64,000 nucleotides of DNA, from NCBI RefSeq assembly GCF_004379255.2, contig NC_056036.1:992001-1056000 (forward strand), in the 5' to 3' direction. Positions 25,191 through 35,603 of the stretch are shown here, in pieces; position 1 is the stretch's first letter; each line of letters begins with the position of its first letter. This DNA comes from Salvia splendens. Its lineage: Eukaryota; Streptophyta; Magnoliopsida; Lamiales; Lamiaceae. The translations under genes were made by a program, and so were the position numbers. The notes under the pieces are model-generated. The model saw only the letters and a program-made list of their open reading frames with translations. It did no database searches and had not been told where the DNA came from.

Positions 25191-26581
25191 GATCATGTGC
25201 GACAGAGCTCGATCTGATTGAGATTTTCAGCCACTCAAACTGCCCAATCATCACAACAGAGCCACATACACGCTAAACGATGAGGGTGCATCTTATTGCG
25301 GTGGAAAGAGCGACAGGCAACCGGACCCCAAATGCCATATTAAATAGGAAAGAGAATCTCCCTTAGAAACCAGTTAAGAGCCAAAAACCCAACTGTCAGC
25401 AGAGCCAAATAGCTTTTCACGGCCGTTATTTCCCTTAACGGTTTCTGCTTTTCCGTCGATCTCAATGACACGTGACTCAATGCCACGTGTCCCACTCCGT
25501 CAATTGCCATCAATGCATGCGGATGGGTTTGCTTATGTATGCATGCTGTGGTGAAAAAGCATATGCATATGCATATGCATTAGCATTAGTTAAATAATGT
25601 TATTTATTAAAAGAAAATCATGTATAAATTCCAGCTTTATACAAGCATTATTATTTTGTTTTATGGTTATTTATATCTGGCTACGGTATTCTTTGGCATC
25701 CAGCCATATCAATAATTAAGGAAATTTAAGTAACGTCACTTTATTTGTTATTTTTTGGTTGATTTTTTATGTTTGATAATAAATGCACAGAAACTAGTTT
25801 TAACTTTTAATCTCAATAAGGTAAATAAGAAACTATCAATCCATTCATTTTCTAAATTAGATTATGCTTGTTTTTCTTTTTTTTTAATGTCCCAAATATA
25901 CAATTTTATCTGTATAAAATAACAGTTTTTTTTTTATCTCATTTACTAATATACTCTTATTTGACTCTTTGATGAACTCTTTGTTATTGATTACCAAAGT
26001 AAGTAGTACTACCATATTATAAAGTTTATTGAATAATTTGCTTCTAGTATATACCAACAGTGACTGTAATTCTATATTTGTGGTTGGCTAAACATACAAT
26101 GCAACAATGTACTTTTGGATCACTAATTTTTTGCTCAGTTAATATCTATATTCAAATTTATTCCTTTCATGTTTTTTTTGGTAAGAAGGTTCATTTTAGG
26201 TCAATAAAAATGAGAGAATGTGCATTAGTACTTTCACCAAGTGGACAACAACATGTGATACATACTAAGGTGTTGCCCCTTATTTAGCAATTTAGGATTA
26301 TGCCTAGATTTTTGGCTAGATTTTTTTTGGTGTCACAAGCTTTAAAGTTTTTATGTCTAAATTGAAGGAGTTTATTCCGTGGGCTTGATATAGAAATCCA
26401 TTGATATGATCATACATCATATCCCACTTTATGTAATATACTACTACTACTATATAGACGTGTAGTAAGATTAGTAAGATTTTTAATTTCAATGAATATT
26501 ATCACGTTAGTCGGTACAATTTAGTTGAGATTCGAGTCACAGTAGTCACAAGAGTGAACGGAGAATAATTTGTTTGAGCCG
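25191..26581. other. Intergenic DNA between the duplication and the Copia element
   Basis: The first 300 bases are richer in GC and promoter-like, with a G-box pair. Next comes an (ATGCAT)-type microsatellite at 25560-25582, then AT-rich DNA. No supported gene is seen. Confidence 0.55.
25467..25493. promoter_or_regulatory. Pair of G-box / ABRE-like motifs
   Basis: ACACGTGAC (25468) and GCCACGTGTC (25482) both hold the CACGTG core and lie about 14 bases apart. Such pairs bind bZIP or bHLH factors in plant promoters. No gene start is seen downstream before the Copia element, so their role is unclear. Confidence 0.4.
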
Positions 26582-26935
26582 TGTAGAAATGCTTGATCAA
26601 TCAACACGAAACAAATCGAAGCTTAATTGTGAGAAGAGAAAGAAAAAAAGGGTTTTTGAAGAGAATAATTTTGCGTGGATATTATTGAGCTGAATGAATG
26701 TTTTATCGACAACTACAAGATCTTCTCTTCTACTATTTATACTAACAGCTAACTAAAGAGTAATCAAGAAGATCACTTGAAACAGTTACAACTTCTACTA
26801 ACTAAACAAGAACTCAACGGCTAGTAGCCGTTAGCCTCAACCGCTTTTCAAACTTCATAGCTTCTCGGTTGAGTGTTATGCATTCCACTGAACACACCAT
26901 GAATCCTCATTGCTTTGTTAGCCAAACATGCAACA
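26582..26935 (-). repeat. 3' LTR of the Copia element
   Basis: On the minus strand it begins TGTTGCATG and ends TCTACA. It matches the other LTR except for one A in an A-run near 26640. A purine-rich stretch (GGTGGAGATT, minus strand) adjoins its inner edge. Confidence 0.93.
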
Positions 26936-26962
26936 ATCTCCACCTTGGCTACAAGGCAATGC

Positions 26963-29900
26963 TCATCTCTCCACCGAGCACAAACTTACCAGCCTACAAC
27001 AATATTCGAACTTTTCCTTGTTCAAAGGCTTTGTAAGCATATCAGCCGGGTTGTGAGCGGTGTCGATCTTCTTCACCCTCACTCTACCACTTTCAACCTC
27101 ATCTCTGATGAAGTGTAACCTCACGTCAATGTGTTTACTACGCTCGTGAAACATTTGGTGTTTTGCAAGGCACAGAGCTCCACTGTTGTCACAATAGACA
27201 GTCACTCCCTTCTGTACAACTCCAAACTCAGCCACGAGTCCCAGTAGCCATTTGCTCTCCTTTACTGCCGATGTGAGGGACATATACTCTGCTTCAGTTG
27301 TGCTTAATGCAACCATACTTTGCAAGCTCGACTTCCAGCATATTGCAGATCCAAAAAGAGTGAAGATGTAGCCTGTCTGGGATCTTCTTGTATCAATATT
27401 TGCAGCATAATCAGAGTCACAATATCCCACCAAAGGCTCTTCTTCTAACTCACTTCCACCTGAGAACAGAACCCCCAGCTTATTTGCTCAACCTAGGTAC
27501 CTCAGAGACCACTTCAAGGCATTCCAGTGCTGTCTGCCATACCCAGCCATGTAGCGGCTGGTTGTGCTGATAGCATGGGCTATATCCGGCCTCGTGCATA
27601 TCATAAGATACATCAGACTCCTAACAATATTAGAGTAGGGAATTAACTCCATCTCCTTTCTTTCCTCTTCAGTTCTAGCCTTCTGATCATTACACAACTT
27701 GAAGTGTATAGTCATTGGTGTTGAAGTCCTTCTCATGTTGTCAAGTCTGAATTTCTTCAACATCTTAATGATGTAATCTGTCTGAAAAAGCCAAAGCTTC
27801 TTGCTGCCTTTGTCTCTGATAATGTCCATGCCAAGGATCCTACTTGCACTTCCAAGATCCTTCATCTCAAAATCCCTCATCAGCTGTTCTTTCACCTTCT
27901 TTATCTCCCTTATATCCTCACCTGGCAACAACATATCGTCGACATACAAGAGCAAATAGATGGGACTCTTATTAGCTTGCCTTTTCACAAACACACAGCT
28001 GTCATAAGGGGATCTAGCAAACCCCAGCCTTGTCAGACTTTCACCGAATTTCAAATACCATTGCCTACTTGATTGTTTGAGCCCATAGATGCTCTTCTTG
28101 AGCATGCATACTTTATGCTCAGAGCCAGGTACTTCAAAGCCTTGAGGCTGAGCCATGTAGATTGTTTCTTCAAGATCCCCATTTAAAAATGTTGTCTTGA
28201 CATCCATCTGCTCCAGCTCCCATCCTTTCCTTGCTGCCACGGCCAATAACACTCGAATAGAGTTATGCTTCACCACCGGGGAATACACCTCATTAAAGTC
28301 AACTCCTTCTTCTTGGTTGTACCCCTTTGCAACAAGCCTTGCTTTGAACCTGACTGTGTGAGTGTCTGCTGTTTCAAGCTTCTTCTTAAACATCCACTTG
28401 CACCCTATAAGCTTTCTGAATTCGGCCTTCTCAACCAAGATCTAGGTTTTATTAGCAATCAGAGAATCCACTTCTTCCTTCATTGCTCTGATCCATTGGT
28501 CCCTTTCTGCTCCACTCACAGCTTCAGAATAGGAGCCTGGTTCAGAAGCATCCATTTGCTCAGCAACATGTAGAGCATAATACAACATCTCATAATCACT
28601 AAATCTTGCAGGAGGTCTGATAGTTCTCTTTGGCCTTTCTCTAGCCAATGAAGGTTCTGGTGCATCTGGTGTGGAGTCTTGAGGCACAGCTTCATTTGAT
28701 TGAGTATCTGGATCCATTAGAATTCCTCCACCTGCCTCATAGTTCTCCACACTTACTTCATCATTAGAATCCATACCCACATATGTCATAGCAGCTCTGG
28801 ACTCATTGAAATCAGATTCTGGATTTTTGACATTTCCTTGATTCAGATAAGGCATGTTGTCCTCCAGAAAAACCACATCTCTACTGATCAGCACCTTTTG
28901 CCTCCCAGGTTCAGTACACCATAGCCTATATATACCCCTTGACCCCCTTTTCATAGCCAAGCATAATGCACTGCAAGGCTCTAGCATTCAACTTCCCTTG
29001 TTTGAAGTGTGCAAACGCTCTACACCCAAAAGGCTTCAATCTTGTATAGTCAGGCCTTACTCCATGCCATTTTTCATCAGGTATTGCACCTCCAATTGCT
29101 GATGATGGGCATTTGTTGATCAAAATAGCTGCTGTTGTCACAGCCTCTGCCCAAAAATTTCTGTTTACTCCAGAAGAAGACAATAAGCATCTGACCCTTT
29201 CAAGGAGTGTGCGGTTCATTCTCTCCACAACTCCATTCTGTTGAGGATTTCCAGGCACTGTCTTATGCCTTTTTATTCCTTTGTCCCTGCAAAATTGGTC
29301 AAATTCCTTGGACAAGTACTCCAAACCGTTGTCAGTTCTTAACACCTTAGGAATAATCCCCCTTTCATTCTCTAACTCTTTACACCAATTCTTGAATGTG
29401 ATGAATGCCTCTGACTTTTCCTTTAAGATAAAGACCCATACCTTCCTTGAAAAGTCATCAATTATAGACATATAGTATTTCCCTCCACCCAAATTTTAAT
29501 AGGTGAGGGCCCCCAAAGATCTGAATGAATATAGTCTAATGGAGAGGATGATGAATGAGTACCTGCTGGAAATGATTTCTTCTTGGATTTTCCCAGCAAG
29601 CAATCTTGGCATTTCTTCATATTATCCATGCCACTGATGTCAATGATCCCTTTCTTCACCATTGCTTTTAGAGTCCCTTCAGCCGGATGTCCTAGCTTGA
29701 GATGCCAAGCCATTAAATCTGGTCGGATAGCTGCATTAGCTTCACCCATTATAACAGTGGCCTGTAAATAATACAAACTTCCATCCCTCTCTGCCACCAT
29801 CTTTACATCTTGTTCCTTACAAACCTTCATGACACCATTTTGAGAAAGAAACGAGTAGCCCTTCTTCTCAAGAGTTCCAAGAGACACCAGATTCCTTTTT

Positions 29901-30961
29901 ACTTCAGGTATATACCTCACATCAGACAATATTATCACAGATCCATTTCTGAGCTTCAATTTAATCTCACCAATTCCTTTGATGCTGCAAGCTTTGTCAT
30001 TCCCCAGTATGACTGACCCACTGCAGTGTCTGAGGTCTTGGAACCACTCAGCATAGGGGCAGATATGAAACGAGCATCCAGAGTCCATGATCCATGAATC
30101 CCTTTCTATCTTGTCCACTACATTCATCACTTCAGCTGGCTCTTCCCCATCACTGTTGACAATATTTGAATGGGACTTGGATTCAGCGGCCAATTTCTTC
30201 TTCCATCCATAGCAATCTCTCTTCAAATGTCCAGGTTTCTTGCACCAATGGCAAGACCTCTTTTCTTTTGCTGCAGGACCATCGGGCTTATAATCCTCGG
30301 CCTTCTTCTTGAATGGTTTCTTGCTCCATTTCTTGATATTAAGCGATTCAGGTTGATGTTGATCTTGACTTTTATTACCTCATTTCTGCAGTTCCTTTGC
30401 CATTAGAGCTGCATGAACCTCATTGTAGGTAATCACCTTATCTCTACCATAAAGAAGTGTATCCCTAAGCTGATCGTAGGAATTTGGCAGAGCATTCAAG
30501 ACCAAGATAGCCTTATCTTCATCACTTATCTTCACATGTACAGCTTCTAGATCATCCACAGACTTAGCAAAGTCTTCCAACTGTTCCATAATTGACTTAT
30601 CCTCTGTGAAGCTGTAAGAGTAGAGCCTCCTTTTCATATACAAGCGGTTAGCCAAGGACTTGGCCAGATAAACGTCATCAAGCCTCTTCAAGATGCCCGC
30701 AGCAGTCTTTTCACCCTGCACTTCGCGCAAGACCTTGTCACCCAGGCACAAGATCAGAGCGCTATGAGCCTTGAGTTGCATCTCATCCTGCTTCGCCTGA
30801 GCTTTATCATCTAGCGCAGCAGCCTTCCCTTTCTCAACCGAATCATCCGCGGCAAGAACAGCGGATAGGCCATGCTGCACCAAAACGGCTCTCATCTTCA
30901 TCTTCCATAACCCGTAATCATTCTTTCCGGTAAACTTATCCACATCAAGTCTGGCGGCCAT
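26963..30961 (-). pseudogene. Copia gag-pol polyprotein with three stops and two frameshifts
   Basis: Translation starts at 30961 (MAARLDVDKFTG). The gag region is followed by a CCHC knuckle (CHWCKKPGHLKRDC), then the protease motif MDSGCSFH, the integrase zinc region and core (DNGLEY, QQNGVVERMNR), reverse transcriptase (WMFKKK, VDVKT-type VKTTFLNG, YVDDMLL) and RNase H (STTEAEYM, then CDNSGA). Lesions: in-frame TGA at 30380-30382, a frameshift near 29490-29510, a frameshift near 28930-28960, TAG at 28442-28444 and TGA at 27488-27490. The last frame ends at 26963. At least the TAG is a one-base change from a Trp codon expected in the conserved position. It cannot make full-length Pol without help. 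Confidence 0.9.
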
Positions 30962-31016
30962 AGCTGCGAATCAGAACGATCAAGCACCTTCAAGAATTCC
31001 CACAGACGGCACCAAT

Positions 31017-31369
31017 TGTAGAAATGCTTGATCAATCAACACGAAACAAATCGAAGCTTAATTGTGAGAAGAGAAAGAAAAAAGGGTTTTTGAAGAGAAT
31101 AATTTTGCGTGGATATTATTGAGCTGAATGAATGTTTTATCGACAACTACAAGATCTTCTCTTCTACTATTTATACTAACAGCTAACTAAAGAGTAATCA
31201 AGAAGATCACTTGAAACAGTTACAACTTCTACTAACTAAACAAGAACTCAACGGCTAGTAGCCGTTAGCCTCAACCGCTTTTCAAACTTCATAGCTTCTC
31301 GGTTGAGTGTTATGCATTCCACTGAACACACCATGAATCCTCATTGCTTTGTTAGCCAAACATGCAACA
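31017..31369 (-). repeat. 5' LTR of the Copia element
   Basis: This is the promoter LTR for the minus-strand element. The primer-binding-like TGGTGCCGTCTGTGGGAA lies two bases inside its inner edge (about 30997-31014). The 5-bp flank AGCCG follows its outer edge. Confidence 0.93.
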
Positions 31370-31374
31370 AGCCG

Positions 31375-33529
31375 TGATAATTGCTACTTATAGGATAAAT
31401 ATTTTTACATACTTACCTAGATATCCTCTCCCATCAATATGAATTGAGATTATGACAGTTTTAAAAATTATTTTAAAAGCTTGAAATATGAAAACATAAT
31501 AAAAATATTACTATACTTTTCCTTTTAGAGGTGTGTTCGATCATTATGTGATAGGGAAGAATCAATTGAAACATAATTTGGAACATACTAGTAATTATTC
31601 CGTCAACTTGAAGAACAAAATAAATTAAGTACTCAAATTTCCATTGTTTGCAACAAAAAGTTACCATTTATTCAATGACCAGGCTTTCAAATTATCACCT
31701 TTCGAGATCTAAATTTCATCATGTTAATTGATGTAAAATACTCGTTACTACTCTTCTGTGTCAATCTATATGTCAAAATATTAAGTAGGAGTAGTATATT
31801 GTGAGAGAACTACTTTGATTAATAGTAGTACTGTCTTTATCGCATTACAATAGAGATATTTATAAATATTTAGTGAGTTAAATGAGGTGAGAATAATATA
31901 CGAGAGTAAATAAAATAGATAACTAAAAGCAAAATATAATGTGAAAGATAATAAAATAAATAATTAAAAAGAAAGTAAATCAAAATAGTAAAACAAGAGA
32001 TATTATATGTTTTGAATTTTATCATATAAAAATTTAAATACTCATAACGATTCAAAAAGAAATACCTTTACTCAATTAATATAGCCAAAGGAGCAAAAAT
32101 CAGAAAGACAGGTTTAATAGTATATGAAAGATAATGTGATCAACTTTATTAGATTCAATTTTGTAACAAACACAAATAAAAAAAACACGTGTCTCTTTGC
32201 CCAAACATGACACACCATCAACGTTATACGCATGCCATTTGAAAATAGTGAAACCAAGAATTCAAACATAAATACATAATGAATGATGTGATAATCTAGA
32301 AAACAATCATTCAATACTAGTCATCTCTATAATTATAAATAGTTACCTAATACTTCATCCATCCAATATTTTTTCACTAAATTATAAAATTAAAAATAGA
32401 AAAAATATATAGTTAAACTATTATTAGGCCGAAAGTCTCCCAACGAGTGACGCAGTTTGAACCCGCCACAACTCTACGCTACAACCAGTTGGTATGGATA
32501 ACTCATTTTAATTGCAAATACAATTGCATTATAATTGTTATAGTATTCTCATTTTAAAAACAATATAGTAATTGGTAGTATAACCAATACCTACATATAC
32601 ACACATCTATATTGTATCAATATATTCGAGCATACTTAGCTAAATAAGTGATGTAACAAATTAATATGTAGTAAAAAAAATCGAACTTAGCTGGGAATCC
32701 ACTGTAGCATGGGGATAATCATCAAATATAGGTTAGTAATGTAGCAATTCTAAACTACATAGAGTTGGTGTAATTAATTGTGATACATTAAATATGTACC
32801 TAATCGAAACTTTTGAATGGTTTTGGTCCCCAGTTACAATTAATTTATACGTTTTCCAAAGTTATCATTTTTCAAGTAATTTTTGTTGTCAAGCATGTTT
32901 TCCTCGATCGAATTGGTTTGATCACTTGTCAAACCAAAATACACTAGTTCACACATATATATAATTAAAAATACATAACCTATTTTTCTTATATTTATTA
33001 ACTATTATAGTATACATCATATATAAAATATTAAAAATCAGTATTTTTGGTATAATGATAGATGTGTTTACAACTTGACCACGTGTCAAAATATGGAAAC
33101 CAACAAATTTAAAACTGTTTATAAATAATATTTGTAAAATAAAAAATGATTTAATTGATCTACGGTTCATAACAAACCGGTCAAAATATGGAAACCAACA
33201 AATTTAAAACTTTTTATAAATAATATTTGCAAAATAAAACATGATTGAATTGATTAGCGGTTCACAACAAACTGATAAGTTTTTCCGATTTAAAACGGTT
33301 CGTTAACCAATGAGTTAAAAGATTCGAATCAGACATAAACAAGTATCGATTTACAAACAACTTTTATCTTATTTGTAAAACATGTCACAATCATAATCTT
33401 ATTTATTTTAGAATATTCATATAAACGGATCATAATCAGTTTCTATTTTGGTGAATTTCTCTTTCTAATAGTATAAAATCATTCTCTACCAATATATATA
33501 AAAATAAAAACTTTATTAAACAATCACGC
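31375..33529. other. AT-rich intergenic DNA
   Basis: No coding exon can be supported. There is a weak tRNA-like stretch at 32430-32515. A diverged direct repeat lies at about 33077-33145 and 33178-33250 (both hold ATGGAAACCAACAAATTTAA). The remainder is low-complexity AT-rich sequence. Confidence 0.55.
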
Positions 33530-33532
33530 TTA

Positions 33533-34167
33533 GAGCATCTGTAACGCAAGGGGCCAGGCCGCATCTCGCGAGTCCCGGCCCGTCCCGAGCGTTGCACGGA
33601 GGAGAGTCACGGCCCAGGCCCGTCCCGGGGCCGCGTTCCCAGCCTGTCGCGCGTCCCGCGTCCTGGCCTGGGACGGCGTTGCACGGTGACAGGCCGCAAC
33701 TGTAGAGTCCCGGCCCAGCGTTACACGCTCCTCGGGCCGGGCCGCAACCAAATTTTTTTTTTTTAATTCGAAAATTTTTTCTATAAATACTACTCAATTT
33801 TCATACACATTCAACTTCATATTCAACTTTGGACTCGCCTCCAAGCCGATCTAATCGAAGAAATTTGGACTCGCACCAATGTTTTCCAGAATTGACGTTA
33901 TGTTTTTATGTATTTTATTTTCAGTTTTAAAATTTCTATGTTGTAATTTTGCAGTATTCGATGAAATTAAATTTTCCGTGTTTAAATTTCCAGCGTTTTT
34001 TATTTTACGAGTTAAATAGGTTGGAGTTGTGAATAGTGTCATTTATTAGTTGCGGCCCGGGCTGCAACCTGCAGGATTACAGCAGTTGGGGTCTGGACCA
34101 CAACTATAGAGGAATGATGACGTGGAGGGAACTTGGGGCCGGAAATAGGGACGGGTTAATGATGCCC
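33533..34167. mobile_element. PIF/Harbinger-like MITE, 635 bp, with GC-rich left arm
   Basis: The left end GAGCATCTGTAACG and the inverted right end GGGCATCATTAACC form imperfect terminal repeats. TTA lies on both sides (33530-33532 and 34168-34170). GGGCATC-type ends with TTA/TAA duplications are typical of PIF/Harbinger. The first 200 bases are strikingly GC-rich with repeated CCCGGCCC and GCGTTGCACG-like pieces. The middle is AT-rich, and the right end again holds GCGGCCCGGGCTGCAACC. No transposase is present. Open frames inside the GC-rich part are by-products. Confidence 0.78.
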
Positions 34168-34901
34168 TTATAAATATAGCCTTCCACTATAGTATGCAAT
34201 TCGCGCCCACATCCAATAAAAATGTAGTGGCATCTCTGTAAATTAATCCAATTACTATGGCCAAAGAGGTAATCAAATATTGGTGAGCTGTCTTCGCTAA
34301 TAATGATGATGCATGCAATCATTTGACACATACATGCAACCATCATGAAATCATGGCCATTGATACATCCATACCATAGGCATAAGCTAGGAAGAGGATT
34401 GACTTCGTTTAGGGAGAGGATGGAAAAGAGAGAGAAAAAATCCAATCCAATCAAATGGAATTTTGACGTCCGCAATAAAACCCATCCAAACTCAGCTCAC
34501 CTCTCTCTGTTCATCTCTCTCTAAAAATTGTGCTCAAATCAACTGTCTGCTACTCTCTCTAGTTCGCTGAAAGATTTGGGGACGACTTTTTTCGATACAC
34601 ACTGTAGAAACTGGAAACGCACAAGTTGTGTGCTCTTGACTTTGGGGGTTTTCGTTTGAAGGAGGAAGCTGAATTTATCCATATTGGTGCTCGAAAGAGC
34701 TGGAAAGGGAACATATTGTGTGTTTTAGCTTCAATTACGAGGTTTTAACGGATTGCGAGCTGGAATCATTGCTTATGTGAGTGTGTGAACTGTTTACTTG
34801 TGTAATTCGCATTCGTGTCAGTAATCGAGTTTTTACGGTGTGTGTGTGAGTGTCTTGCGCCCAGTCGTGGTGTGTGTCGTGTTTGGAGTTTTGAACCCTA
34901 G

Positions 34902-35237
34902 GTAATATCGCTTCATTTTTGGCTTTAGATCGTGTGTTGTTTGTCTTTTTCTATGGAAGTTAGGGGTCGATCGATTTTTTGCTGTCAATTCGTTTATTGT
35001 ACGCTAAATTTTGTTAATTTCTGAGATTGTAGTTTTCTGCTGTTAGTAATTTGTTTGTTGATGCATTTAATTTAATTATCCTTTTCTCTCAAGTAAGTAT
35101 ATATACTTATCATTTACACTTGTCATTTTTTCTCTAAAAAAATTGTTTGGTAGGATTTTGCTTATACTTCCTGATTTTGGCATTGCTATATGTGCTTATA
35201 TGCAGTAGAAGAATCTGATTCGACTTTTCATGTGCAG
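34902..35237 (+). other. Predicted intron in the SEUSS 5' leader
   Basis: The donor CTAG|GTAATATCG at 34902 and acceptor TGTGCAG|GGATTG ending at 35237 frame a T-rich stretch. Upstream, 34490-34901 has CT-rich leader features (CTCTCTCT runs). A leader intron is plausible but the transcription start is not defined. Confidence 0.6.
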
Positions 35238-35298
35238 GGATTGACCGGATAGCTGGCAAAAGACTGCAATTTGGATAGAAGAGGAGGCAGAAGTTAGG

Positions 35299-35460
35299 AT
35301 GCTCACCAGTATAGCAAGCTTCTTTGGTTTCGATGATTTTGATTATCGACGTGGATTTTGCATAGTATACTCCCAGAACCTCATTTGCGAGGCTTATCCT
35401 CTTGCTTTTGCTCGAAAAGAACACCCAAGAGCTTTTTCTAATGATTGGTTGTGTTTTTAA
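35299..35460 (+). CDS. 53-codon upstream ORF in the SEUSS leader
   Basis: An ATG at 35299, in the exon just after the leader intron and 305 bases before the main start, opens a frame of 53 codons ending in TAA at 35458-35460. The peptide starts MLTSIASFFGFDDFDYRRGF. It ends well before the main ATG (35604), so ribosomes would need to reinitiate or leak past it. Whether the peptide is conserved is unknown; the frame could be chance. Confidence 0.45.
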   Translation: MLTSIASFFGFDDFDYRRGFCIVYSQNLICEAYPLAFARKEHPRAFSNDWLCF

Positions 35461-35603
35461 ACTGTGGTCAAATTGTACCATATTTTCACTAGGTTGTAGT
35501 CTTGTTTGCATCCATGGAAGTTCAGTTTCTGGATTAATTGATGTGATTTAGGGGTAGGAGTACTAAGGCTATTGTAGGATAGACTGTGCTGTTTTCTGCA
35601 AAC

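Larger units (their letters stand above)
26582..31369 (-). mobile_element. Ty1/copia LTR retrotransposon, complete but coding-defective
   Basis: Two LTRs of 354 and 353 bp bound the element (26582-26935 and 31017-31369), differing by one A in an A-run. The target duplication AGCCG flanks both ends (26577-26581 and 31370-31374). On the minus strand the order is 5' LTR, a primer-site-like TGGTGCCGTCTGTGGGAA, gag with CCHC knuckle, protease, integrase, reverse transcriptase and RNase H. Integrase before reverse transcriptase defines copia. The polyprotein carries three stops and two frameshifts. The gag type (KFTGKNDYGLW) suggests the Tork/Tnt1-94-like group, but that is tentative. Confidence 0.95.

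Noticed and set aside
33516..33797. GC-rich minus-strand frames (for example GCGPARGACNAGPGLYSCG)
   Set aside because: They fall entirely in the GC-rich repeat arm of the Harbinger-like MITE, and two overlapping frames are open, as expected from composition.
34104..34475. Minus-strand frame of 123 codons before SEUSS
   Set aside because: It spans the MITE end and leader DNA, with no recognisable domain or codon bias.
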